DNA of 64,000 bases from Cyprinodon diabolis (taxonomy: Eukaryota > Chordata > Actinopteri > Cyprinodontiformes > Cyprinodontidae), in NCBI GenBank assembly GCA_030533445.1, contig CM060075.1, forward strand, positions 40,265,719 to 40,329,718, written 5' to 3'. Both the position numbers and the translations under genes were made by a program. The notes below the pieces were generated by a model. The model did not search any database, had not been told where the DNA came from, and was given only the letters and a program-made list of their open reading frames with translations. Shown piece by piece: positions 34,201-44,487 of the stretch (within the stretch, counting starts at the first letter, position 1; every line of letters starts with the position of its first letter).

Positions 34201-35501
34201 AATTAAATACATTATAAATGCCTTGGACCAGAAGCAACACTGCGCTGCATTATTTGTGGATCTGTCCAAAGCATTTGACTCTGTTGACCATAAGCTATTA
34301 CTAGATAGATTAATTAACATTGGCATAGGAAACACAGCTATTACTTGGTTCAAAAACTATCTTACAGAGCGAACGCAATGTGTTTCTATAGATGGTCTTA
34401 AATCAGACTTTTTAGAAATTTCTATGGGTGTTCCTCAAGGTTCGATATTAGCCCCCATCTTATTTTCTATATTCATAAATACATTGGAAAGGACGTGCAA
34501 ACTGCTAAACTGCATCTTTATGCAGATGACACTGTGATTTATTCAGTTGCCTCTTCACTGAACCAAGCCATGCATGACCTTCAGTTGGCCTTTAAGCAGC
34601 TTCAAGTTTCTCTACATGGCCTTAAGATAGTGCTAAATACTAAGAAAACCAAATTTATGACGTTTTCAAGGGCTCGTTCCCAATCCCCAGATAATATAAC
34701 TATTAACACATTAATTGGAGACTTAATTGAAAATGTTTCTTCATATAAGTATTTAGGTTTTTGGCTGAACAACAAACTTTCTTTCAAAGTTCATGTTGAA
34801 AAACTTGTAAAAAAGCTGAAACTACGGCTGGGGTTTTATTTTAGAAATAAAACTTGTTTTAACATGTCAGCCAGGCTACTTTTTTAAGTGTTTTGGACTA
34901 TGGTGATGTTGTCTACATGCATGCTGCCTCTAGTACTCTCCACCTGTTAGATTCTGTGTACCATAGTGCTTTGCGCTTCTTAACTAACTCCTATTCCCGT
35001 ACTCATCATTGTACGCTGTATGAACTGGTAGGCTAGCCGTCACTAAGTCTACGTAGACAACTTCATTTGTATATTTTTCTATACAAGGCCATGTTGGGTA
35101 AACTGCCGGCATATTTATGTAATCTCCTCAAGCTAAATTCATCAGCCATTTTCATCTCCGTTCCACCAGGTGGCGCTCTTACCAGGTTCCAATGATTTTT
35201 ACTGAACTGGGGAAGAAATCCTTCTCTTACTTTGCTCCATGGTCCTGGAATAATTTGCAAAACTTGCTCCATTTAAATGATCTAGTCCCATTGAATGAAT
35301 TTAAGGCCATGTTAAAATGTCATGTAATTCAAAAATGTAACTGCCCTATGTGACCTGCCTTTTCCTCTATGTGAGATTTTGTCTATGCTGTATTTCTGTT
35401 TGTATTTTAACTGGTGTGCCGTCTTGGCCAGGTCTCCCTCGAAAAAGAGATTTCAATCTCAAGGGACTTCCTGGTTAAATAAAGGTTAAAAAAAATATAA
35501 A
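34201..35501 (+). mobile_element. 5'-truncated LINE (L2-like), unit A only
   Basis: The 3' end 'ctggttaaataaaggttaaa' with an A-rich tail is typical of fish L2-type LINEs. Units B and C read through at this site ('aaaaaagtaata' then 'acatatt'). An AATAA-type repeat at both borders is the likely target duplication. Confidence 0.8.
34223..34890 (+). pseudogene. LINE reverse transcriptase fragment
   Basis: RT motifs are readable in order: AALFVDLSKAFDSVDHKLL, GVPQGSILAPILFSIFIN, then LYADDTVIYS, the catalytic YADD. A frameshift lies between the second and third (about 34,490-34,500), and the frame stops at 34,887. It lacks the endonuclease. It is a dead 5'-truncated copy. Confidence 0.88.
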
Positions 35502-35693
35502 AATAATAACATATTCCCAAGAAATTAGTCTTGTGGAAGTAAAATAAAAACAGACTGGTCAGACTAAAGTTTGGATTAATAGGTAAAGGTGGAAAAAACT
35601 AAAATTATAACAAAATGTTCAAATTCACTTAATATGACTAGATGAAGACAGAGAATAGACCATATACATTATATTGTTTTCATGCTTCAAAAG

Positions 35694-35699
35694 TTTATT
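35694..35699 (-). promoter_or_regulatory. Polyadenylation signal of lectin copy A
   Basis: AATAAA on the minus strand, 262 nt past the stop of lectin A, in a stretch also conserved in B (49,066-49,071). Confidence 0.6.
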
Positions 35700-35960
35700 T
35701 AATGCAAGGCAAAGAAAAGAAGAAGGTTTTACTTAAATCACCACTTATAAAACATTCACTCTGCTCTAATCTAACTGTTGTTTATGTGTGGGTTATTCTA
35801 CTGTGTTAGAAAAAAGGAGAAATTATATGAAGTAAAAGAAGAAATAGCTTTTAGAAAATATGATTTCTATGTGGCAGAATAACTGAAAGACAATAAAGCA
35901 TCCTCCACCGGTTCTGGTTCACGCTTTTTTATACCAGAAAAACGCTTCCTCTCGGACTGC

Positions 35961-37124
35961 TCAGACTTTCTTGGTACAGACAGATGGGAGATGACTAATA
36001 CATTTTAGGTCATCCCAGCACTTTGCATCTAAGCACAAGAAAAAAAATATGTAAATATCACAGAAACCAAATCCTGTTTACAAAGATTGCAGGGAAGCTA
36101 GATATTCTACAACCGTTTTCCCAAACAAAAACACGAAACAAACAACAATACATGCCCCTGTATTTAATCCAGTAAATGTAATATTGTTCTAGCTAAAGTT
36201 TTACTAACATAGTTAACCTGCTAATTACCCATTACTCCTTTAACTGCTTGAAAAACATACAATGTGTGATATTTTCTTTTACCTGAATAGTTCATCTGCA
36301 AACAGCGCTGGTCGCCTTGCCAATTGTTAGGCTCTCCTGGACACCAGTGTGTGTAGTGGAATTGGCTTCCATCGCTCCAAATCCAAATGCTTCTCTGAAA
36401 GAAAGAACCCAGCAGATTATAAACATCTTTCAATCATTTATCAAAATATTTAACAAATAAACTAACTGGTAAAAAAAATACCTCCTGTGCATTACTGCCT
36501 CCAATCCAGGCTGGGTTGGACCCATAAGTTGCCGTTCTTATCACATTCTGAATCTGATGGTACTCCCCTGGTACACCCCTTATGAACTGATGCCAGGTGT
36601 CCCCCCATGGACATGCAATGCCTCTGCAGACAAAAAACAGAAAGATGTACAGAAGTAGTAGCTGTGTTTTGTTAATTAACAACCATAAGATAAGAGAGTA
36701 AAATAGCATAAGAGCACAATGTTATTGAAAATCACCTCAGCTGAAGCCCAATCCAAGGGCATGGAAACATAGTGGTAGCAGTTACCGTTGTACTCAGACC
36801 AGCCAGAAGGACAAGAAGCAGATCGCTGGACCAAGTCCATTGCTTCTAAAGACAAACAAATGGAGAGTCTTAGTTACAAGCAATGTATGGCAGCATTAGA
36901 ATAAACTTTATTCTTCATGATCCTATTACAAAACAACACTCACTGACCTTCATCAACAGAGCCATCATCTGGAACAGCTGTGGGCATTTTAAACAACAGG
37001 AATTAGTGAGTTTGTTTGAGTCTTAGTAACTTTACAAACTCTGTATTCTTGAGAAATGCTTACGATCAGCTCCGGCCCATGCCATCTCAGAGAAAACCAG
37101 GACACACAAAACCAGCAACTTCAT
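35961..37124 (-). pseudogene. C-type lectin copy A, frameshifted in exon 5
   Basis: Secreted C-type lectin of the small fish ladderlectin/nattectin-like kind. Coding exons on the minus strand: 37,124-37,064; 36,977-36,948; 36,845-36,736; 36,623-36,482; 36,394-36,283; 36,028-35,961. All splice sites are GT-AG. Signal MKLLVLCVLVFSEMAWAG, then CPSGWSEYNGNCYHY, GGHLASVH, AWIGG, WCPGEPNNW (the mannose-type EPN) and CWDD are all recognisable. Exon 5 is 142 nt instead of 135: after GGHLASVH there are 7 extra nt, and translation would end after about 110 residues. No nearby acceptor restores the frame. Promoter and exons 1-4 are almost identical to copy B. A base-calling error is possible but would need seven bases. 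Confidence 0.85.
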
Positions 37125-37156
37125 GATGGAAGTGATGAGATGATGGATATCTACAA

Positions 37157-37290
37157 GCTGAAATCAATGAAAATAAGTTAGACATGTTATGAACATTTAA
37201 ACTCACCAGTGAGTGAAATAGAAGAGCAGAGAGTCGATCAGCAAACCTGATTCAGAATGGTTTGTTTTCTTCGTCTGCCAGGACCACCTA
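37157..37290 (-). promoter_or_regulatory. 5' UTR exon and intron of lectin copy A
   Basis: Downstream of the TATA box a non-coding first exon ends at ...CTGAATCAG|GTTTGC (37,247); the next exon starts after 'ttgatttcag' at 37,157, 33 nt before the ATG. The same arrangement occurs in copy B. Confidence 0.6.
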
Positions 37291-37313
37291 GGGCTCAATA
37301 TGCCATCCCAGGC

Positions 37314-37321
37314 TTCTTATA
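37314..37321 (-). promoter_or_regulatory. TATA box of lectin copy A
   Basis: TATAAGAA on the minus strand, with the presumed non-coding first exon 30 nt or so downstream. Fully conserved in copy B. Confidence 0.7.
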
Positions 37322-37362
37322 GAGCTACCAACCTTTTCATCATCATCCACAAAATAAGGAAA

Positions 37363-37369
37363 TGACTCA
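37363..37369. promoter_or_regulatory. AP-1-like site upstream of lectin copy A
   Basis: TGACTCA about 45 bp upstream of the TATA box, conserved at 50,675-50,681. The consensus is exact; binding is inferred only. Confidence 0.4.
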
Positions 37370-37537
37370 GAAACTAATTCCACAGAATAAAATTACATGA
37401 TCAGATCTGGTTTGTAACCTGTGTCACAATTTACCAAAGACTAAACCCCTCCATATTACCATTTTTAGCTGTCATGGCTGTGAAAGTTGCAGCAACTCCC
37501 TGAGAACCTTTTTATAAAAAGTGGGGCCTAAAGGCCA

Positions 37538-37829
37538 CACTGGAAAAAATCCAAATCTAGATAAGTCATTTTTTCTTAGAATAAGTGCATCTGTTCTTGG
37601 ATTGAGGAGGTAAAGGAGACATTTTGCCAATGGAACAAGACAATTTACACTTAAAATTAGAAAACACAATTACATTGTCTAATTTCAAGTACATATTATC
37701 TAAATATCTGATTTTAAGAGTAAAATTGGTCATTCCGTTGGCAAACTATCTCATTTACCAGCTCAAATTAAGGGTAAATACACGTAATTTAAGACATTTT
37801 TAACACATTTTTAGATCGTTTTTGCAGTG
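37538..37829. mobile_element. CACTG MITE upstream of lectin A, 292 bp
   Basis: CACTGGAAAAAATCC ... TTTTTGCAGTG, the same family as 1,325-1,595. Unit B has it at the same place (50,850), whereas unit C reads 'aaaggccatttgtggcc' without it. The comparison gives a 2-bp CA duplication. Confidence 0.8.
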
Positions 37830-39360
37830 CATTTGTGGCCCTCTGGGACTTTTCTGTAGCTCTTGATTGCAATTCTGAATTGTTTAAATTAGGTTACCCA
37901 TTGATACACATTTAAGAAATATATTAGGGTGTTATTCTGATTTAGAAAAGAATGCAGCGAAATTACATCCTTCCTACAATCTCTCACACATGTGAGGTGA
38001 AGCACACATTTTTGACCTTCTTTCAGTCATATATTTGCTTGTGGTTTTTTTTCAGTTGCAAATGCAACAAAAATCCAGCGGCATTCACAGAAGAACTGAC
38101 TTTTCTTTAGGCTGATTTAATAAAGTCAAAGAAATGAAGGAAGATAGTGCCATATTCCTAAAAGACACACAAAATATGGCACAAAAATCCATCTGTATTG
38201 TTTTTTTTTGTTTTTTCATTTTAACCAGGATATCCAAAATACTTTTTTATTTCAAATTTGTGATGATTTGCAGATCCCTGCCTTAGTGTTTTATCTGGAA
38301 CACTTTGAGAAGTTTAAATTCAATGAAAATTGGCTATCCAGCCCAGAGTTTTTGCATGTCTAAAACCAGTACTAGGGAATGTATATGAGGTACAGTGTAT
38401 TTTGTGCAAGAAGTCATTCAAGCTTGGCATGATGGGAATCAAGGCATTCGAGTTCCACATGCAAAGCGTGAAACACAAAGCGTCAAAAGCAAGTTATTGA
38501 GAAGCAGCAGATATTTCTCAATTCTGTTCCAACCTTATCTCTGCAATGCCTCCATAGCCATCTCCAACATCAACAATAGTGCCAGAAGCACCAAATCTCC
38601 GAATAATGATTGATGGTACACCTACAATGCAAGCAGAGCTATTGTGGACTTTAAGTAGGGAACAAAACAAAGTTAGTGAATTCAGTTTAATAGTTGTTAA
38701 TATATATTTGTTATTTGTGTGATTTTAGCTTTCTTCTTTTATGGAAAGTTTTTCAAAATTTGAACATGGAGAACACAAAATATCTTTGGATGAACCCATA
38801 CCTCCTGTGGTGCAGTCTTGCGGGAAAATCCCATTCAATCTGTGGAAAAAAATTGAATTGTGAACTGGTGCTCATTGAAACGCTAGGGGCTCATCAAGAA
38901 AATACATGAGTGAATTAAAAGGGTCAGCTCACTGATGGTTGTGCAAAAACAAAACAGGATCAAAACAAATACAGAGAGAGACAAATGCAGTTGCAACTAT
39001 GAAAGAACTCAAGAGCATAATACAGAAATGAAGGCCAGAAAAAAAAAACAATTGTCCCACAAAGATACAAGACTACTGGAACTGCAGAGCAGAGCTCACT
39101 GTGGTGAATGAAATAGAGTTGAAGGAGAGTAAATTTGTTTTTCCTTCTTCACTACTTCAGGGTGTAATGTTAAGAGCATGGAAGCACTAGAACTCCAATA
39201 CCCAGCATGCAACAGGGTTCAAGAGCGGGGATGGTAGCCTGGCAAGAGGTGTCTGGTTGTTGAATGTACGGTTGTTTAAAACCAGGATGCCAGACTGAAT
39301 GAATAAAAAATGACACAGTTAACACATCTCCACTTCTTCTTTTAAAATAAGAAGGACAAT
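37830..39360 (+). other. Unit A sequence without recognisable gene
   Basis: Almost identical to 51,142-52,674. It contains short plus-strand open frames (for example 38,395-38,613) that are also open in B but show no domain, no codon bias I can see, and no start context. I do not call a gene. Confidence 0.5.
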
Positions 39361-39907
39361 GCACTTTTTTTTTTCAAATCAATTCACTTTATTTATATAG
39401 CATTAATACACAAAATATGTAATTTCAAAGCAATTTACAGAGACAATTAATTCAGATCATACAGTCGGATAGTAAGAAACCTTCAGCAGAACCAGGCTCA
39501 GTGTGAGCAACCTTGTGCCGAGGTCAACTTAGGTTCAAGGAGATGTCCAGGAAACACACAGCCAAGCAGACGGGTTCTGAGCCAGCTCACATGTCAGAGG
39601 ATTAAAGAGAGCATGTACAGTTAGTCACAGTAAAATAGAATAGGACTACACTGAAAACAAGGCCAGCTCAGAAATTCATAAACAAAGGTGTAGATTGCAG
39701 CAGCAAAGCTGATACCTCTATCCGTGTCACAGCCAAACAGGAAAAGACCCGATAAAGCTACTATGATGAGAATAAACATGCAGAATACAAAGTTAGAGGT
39801 TAAACTAAAAAATACTGCAGGATAGGAGAATACAGATAGAATGAAGCAGAAATATGAAATATGGCTGCTTTATCTCCAGCAGTTTAAATACATAGCAGCA
39901 TAACTAT

Positions 39908-40743
39908 TGTCATGATCTGGCCTGTTTGCTCTCCCTTAATTAGTCATTCCTTTCACCTGTCGTTTTCCCTCCCTGGCTCAATTATAATTTATTCCTCTCA
40001 CCTGTTTCCTCTTGGTTATATTCAGTTCAGCCTGAGCATTCATTGCCAGATCATTTCTTGTCTTTCTGTCAGTCTGTCTGTTCGGTTTTAGTTCATGGTT
40101 CATGTCCTGGATCCTAGCAGCCAGTGGAAAGAGGGTTTTTGTGTTTGTCTCGTCTCCTGATCGTCCACTCTTCCTCCACTGCGGAGTCCTCTAGTTTTTG
40201 GCTCAATATGTGAGGAGGTTTAGTTTTTATCCAAGTAAGCCTGGCTCCAGGGAGGAGACCAGTTTAAAGGTCCTGCATCAAGTTCTGGTTCCACGTCCTG
40301 TCTTGGCAACCCTCTTCCACTGAGCCTGCTCATCTGCACCTGATCCTGTCTGCTCCTGTGTGTGACCGTCTGGTCATGCTTCGGAACTCTCTCAGAATCT
40401 GAACCCACCTGGGAGCTCTATGATGTCTGGAAGCCTGGATCCTGCCACCTGTCTGTTCCAGCCTGATCTGGATCCTGATCTGTCTTTTCCTGTCTGCTCT
40501 GGATCCCTTCCAGGATCGGCTTTCCTGCATGACCTCTGGGACTGCTGGGGACATCTTGGACTGGACTGTTAAACCAGAGTATCTGAGATTGGGCGGTGCC
40601 CCGCCCCCCCGCCTGCAGTTGCCGCGTGCCACAGATCCTAGCAGCTCCCCTTTTAGTTTTGTTTTTCATTAAATAAACCCTTTGAACTTGCCTACTGACT
40701 GTCTCCTTGAATACTGGGTCCATTTTGTCCTCGGTTCATGACA
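39908..40743 (+). mobile_element. Solo LTR, 836 bp
   Basis: TGTCATGATCTGG ... GGTTCATGACA with exact 5-bp duplications ACTAT (39,903-39,907 and 40,744-40,748). AATAAA lies near 40,673. The unit B copy (53,221-54,056) has the same site and the same duplication, so it predates the duplication or was copied by conversion. Confidence 0.9.
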
Positions 40744-40771
40744 ACTATAGAGTTAACTCAGGAGCAACTTC

Positions 40772-40802
40772 AACTATATGCTTTGTCACAAAGCATATAG
40801 TT
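40772..40802. repeat. Perfect inverted repeat, 15-bp arms, 1-nt centre
   Basis: AACTATATGCTTTGT, C, then its exact complement. Conserved at 54,085-54,115. Confidence 0.9.
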
Positions 40803-41105
40803 ACATTAAAAAACCTTGCATTAAAAGTAGATAGGATATCTCTCTCAGATTATAACTGGTTAGTTCCACAGGAGAGGAGCCTGATAACTAAAAGATCTGC
40901 TTCCTGGTGAAGATTTTGAATCATTCCAGGTCATATTCATTCCATGGCTTTTGTTTGTGCCACTCTATAAACCTGAAACTCAAAAGCTATTCTACAAATT
41001 TTGAATTAAGAAAGCTTTCTAGATGGGAAGTGAAATGTCTTTACACCAAGAAAACAAATTCCAGTGGTTTGTTTTTCAACTTTTTAATTTTGTTGAAAAG
41101 GCGAG

Positions 41106-41829
41106 TGTCATGTTGGCTTTCAGGGATCTAACCCAGAAAACTCAGAGGCTGGGAAAAAAGTTCACAAGGTTTATTGAAGATAAATCACAATAAAGAACAA
41201 TGATTCTAGAGTAAACTGGGTCCGGGTCTGGTCACGACTGGTTTTCACTGCAGAGAGGGACAGATTGGTTAGCAGTCTTTCAGTGAACTTGCAGGTTGGA
41301 TGTTTGCAGGTCTATACCTCATCAGAGATGAGCAGAGCGGTAGAAGGGGGGAACCAGGAGGGTCCAGAGGCTGAAGGCAGGCAGAGGGCAAGGCAGAGGC
41401 AGGGCAGAGCAGATAATCTTACTGAGCAGGTTCAGAGCTTCTCTCTCAGCTCTTGCTGAGAGCGGGCAGGCAGGTTTCAGACTGAGTTGGATTTCCAGGG
41501 TTCTTCTGAGAACAGACAGCTTGGTTTCACGCTTGAGAAACTCTTCCAGGTCTTCAGGTTTCCAGGCAGGTTCTTCCTGAGAAGCAGTGAGGACAAAAAG
41601 CAGATTAGGTTCAGGCTTTAGGGGAGTCAGAGATTCAGACAGGCAGGTTGGCTAAGGCTTGCTAACCATAACTGGCAAACACTCTGGCGTCGGATTGTAG
41701 CTCTGCCCCTCCTTAAATGCTGGTCTCCTGATGAGCTCATGTGCCGCAGGTGTGGTGGTCAGCTTCAGCTCCAGGAGACCTAGAACACCCTCTGCTGGAG
41801 AAAGGTGGACAGACCTCCAGATCCCAACA
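41106..41829 (-). mobile_element. Solo LTR in reverse, 724 bp
   Basis: On the minus strand it runs TGTTGGGATCTGG ... CAACATGACA. Exact duplications GCGAG flank it (41,101-41,105 and 41,830-41,834). Same family as 28,760 and 62,985; also present at the same site in B (54,419-55,142). Confidence 0.9.
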
Positions 41830-41834
41830 GCGAG

Positions 41835-42792
41835 GCCTCCAATTGTACTTTTAGAGATTCTGTTAACAGCAAGTAACCCTGTAGATTAAGAGCAAAGTGC
41901 TTTGTTGGGAACATAGGAATGATCAGATCCCTAATATAGGACAGAAATTTATCATTTAAGGCTTAAGATGAGGAAGGAGGATTCTAAATTATATTCTGGA
42001 TTCACGCAGAACTCAGAAAATTAGCAGCTAACTTCACCCTTTTGCTCACACTTAAATTTAGATCAAATGCTGTACTGTTTTATTTTTTGTTACATTTTGA
42101 AATGCTCCTGATCTGTAATGAAATGGTAGCTTGTTTTACATAAATATAAATTAAATTGAGTTGCACAATACTTGTGATACAACACAGTAGTTTATATGTA
42201 TAGATGTCATTGAATGGAAAAACTTCACTTTCTGAGTTAATCGTCATGAATGGCCTGATTTATTTAGTAAATTAAATTTGATTACACTGAGTTTAACGTG
42301 TTTTTTACAGTAAAAGTTGGATCCAAGGAGATACTAAAACTCCTCAAAAAGGTTTAGTTACATTTCTGCAAGGATCACACTGAGATGTTCTAGTTTCGTA
42401 GGTTCTTTTTCTATGAGCATCATTCATGCAGTTTTCTTTTTATATATCAGTAAGAACTGGTGAGCCACTGCTTTATGTCCAACAGAAGTGCTGTGAGGAT
42501 AGATGATTCATCCATTGATGTTAGTAGAAGTAAAAATACAGCATCATCTGTATGTAGGCTATTTGAAAACTAATACTTTGATAAACATTCAACAAGTAAT
42601 TGATGTACATAGAAAAAGTAAAGTTCTAATACAGAACATTGTAAAAGCCCTGGAAATGCTGACAATAAGCCTGAAATCTCTCCTAATGTTTAAATTGTGG
42701 CTTGACTGAAGCTGTTTATTTTAAAAAAAGTAAAACTGTATTCATGTACCATTAACTAAAATACCATTTCCATTTTTTGTACGTCCTGTTTT
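41835..42792 (+). other. Unit A non-coding stretch with Tc1 empty site
   Basis: No gene was recognised. The bases 'tttatatgtatagatgtc' near 42,195-42,210 are the unoccupied target of the Tc1 found in B at 55,516. Confidence 0.6.
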
Positions 42793-42830
42793 GGTAAATG
42801 GTTGAGAAAGTAATTACTCAACCATTTACC
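42793..42830. repeat. Perfect hairpin, 14-bp arms
   Basis: GGTAAATGGTTGAG pairs with CTCAACCATTTACC across 10 nt. Conserved at 57,717-57,754. Confidence 0.9.
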
Positions 42831-43567
42831 ACAATTTTTATTTTGTGTTTGTTCACCCTCTGAGGGTTTCCATATTGCTAAATCATCCTTACTAAGGTCT
42901 AAAATATTTGATAATGAAATATGCATATGAATGTATCAAGCAGTTGCAAAAATATTTAGCTTTTAATGTCTTATTCTTTTCTATCAATAAAAAAAAATAA
43001 CCCTCAAAATGAAATAACCTCAAGTTTAGAATTAGATTTTTAATTCTTTTTTACTAGCCGCAACACCCGAGATGTGCAAAAATGACAGCAGCGTGTTATT
43101 TAACTGGCAAAAACAGAAACTGTTCAAAAAATCAGCATGAATGTGAAAAGCTATGGAGGTTGTTGGGAACAGTGATGGATATAGTCTTACAGCTGTTGAG
43201 AAGTAGGATCTGTGATAATCATCTGTTTCCTGGTGCATTTAGGGTGCAGAGTGTGTAATTTTTATAAACCCCTAAACTGATTGCATTTGTGTGATTATTT
43301 GCCTTTCTGAATTACAAAGATGGGACAAATATGCTTTAAATATTTACTCACCATTGATCTTTGTGAAGTTTTCGTCAGCTCATCATAGCACTGAGACACC
43401 CCTAGTGAAATTAACTCAGATAATGGACCCCAGAATGTATTTGTCCTGCAAGTAATACATTTTTTGGTAATATTCTTTTACAGAAGGTTTAATCTAATCT
43501 TTGAATCAAGGTAACATTAGGCTTCTTTTTTATATCTGACTATTGTGGTGTATTGTACTTACCTAAA
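42831..43567 (+). other. Unit A non-coding stretch with LINE-tail remnant
   Basis: 43,050-43,230 resembles the 'gatgtgcaaaaatgacagcagc' tail sequence also found in the GCTCTGTTCG elements and at 63,900. No gene was recognised. B (57,755-58,519) is visibly more diverged here than over the lectin promoter. Confidence 0.5.
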
Positions 43568-44232
43568 TGACAAATCTTTTTCGATCTTAGCACCTTCAGG
43601 CTGGGTTTTCCCTCATTTTCTCTGATTTGCTTTGCTCCGCCTGGGTCTCATTATCTCTCATGAGATCCAACCTGTTTCTGACTCTCTATCCCAGCCTGCA
43701 AGATTGTTCTAGCTTCTAGAGAGAATAGCTCTATCGTTCCCTGTGTTTAGTTCTGTGTGTTTCTTGACCAGTTTCTGCCCACGACTTCTGAGCTTTGGCC
43801 GGCCCAGTTCTGCTCTGTTTTGCCTGTCTTGTGTTTCCGGACTCTTACCTGGATTCCGCCTGATGTCGACCTTGGACCTGTCTTCTGACCACGGCTTGGA
43901 TTAACCCTACTGGATCCATTGGTTCCCATGTATGCTCTGGCTGTTGCAAGATGCTGCTCCTCTTCTCTTTTGGATCTCTTGTAATGGCACCGTAATCACT
44001 CCTCTGGACTTCATCCCTTTTTCTGGGATAGGACTGAACTTTCCCAGGTGTCTTTCATGCTCATTGTTGTTCCTCGTTTAAGTTTTGTGTGAACTGTTTT
44101 TTGTGTTTCTGCAGTTCTGCGGTTCCCACACAAGGTTGCAACAATGTTTGTTTGTCTGCTCTAATTTTCTTGCACATTTGATCCTCTGATGTTCTGTGTA
44201 CCCACACCCTGTCCTCCTCCTGTCTAGGCCTG

Positions 44233-44233
<1 letters not shown>
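43568..44233 (+). mobile_element. LTR-like sequence, 3' end lost at (GT)n
   Basis: Shares the ordered blocks 'tttgctttgctccgcctgg', 'agtttctgcc' and 'cttctgaccacggcttgg' with the solo LTR at 4,755. No 3' terminus was found before the microsatellite. Present in B at 58,520-59,185. Confidence 0.5.

Positions 44234-44294
<61 letters not shown>
44234..44294. repeat. (GT)n microsatellite at the end of unit A
   Basis: About 30 GT units with one interruption. Sequence to its right is unrelated to that right of the matching tract in B (59,186-59,267). Confidence 0.95.
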
Positions 44295-44297
<3 letters not shown>

Positions 44298-44487
44298 TGT
44301 GGATGCATATGCGTATGTGTGTGGGGTACACGGATAATCAATTTCCACACTTCTATTAGCCCCGGGTTGGTCTTATATGTAATAGAAATGTGTAGAGGGG
44401 GTGTATGTTGTTTGGTCATTAAATATGTATTCTGATATATGTTCTTCACAGAAAATGAGCCAAATTCAGTGAGTCTCAGTTTGAAAA

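Larger units (their letters stand above)
39361..41100 (-). mobile_element. Antisense LINE 3' fragment, split by a solo LTR
   Basis: It starts 'aattcactttatttatatag' and continues 'caaagcaatttacagagac', the reverse of a very common fish LINE 3' tail. After the LTR (39,908-40,743), 'aactaaaagatctgcttcc' matches, reversed, the LINE coding end at 45,000-45,030. Confidence 0.65.
28092..44233 (+). repeat. Segmental duplication unit A
   Basis: Matches unit B (47,038-59,185) in the same order and orientation once insertions are removed: LTR at 28,760, LTR-like insert at 30,045, hAT at 32,384 and LINE at about 34,201 are extra in A; Tc1 at 55,516 is extra in B. The offset is about 13.31 kb over the lectin and 14.93-14.95 kb beyond the Tc1. 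The shared part ends at the (GT)n tract. Confidence 0.88.

Noticed and set aside
38395..38613. 72-residue frame conserved in unit B (51,707-51,970)
   Set aside because: Identity reflects recent homogenisation of the whole region; no domain, splice sites or codon evidence.
40330..40723. Overlapping 100- and 101-residue minus frames
   Set aside because: Antisense across a solo LTR; identical in B only because the LTR is shared.
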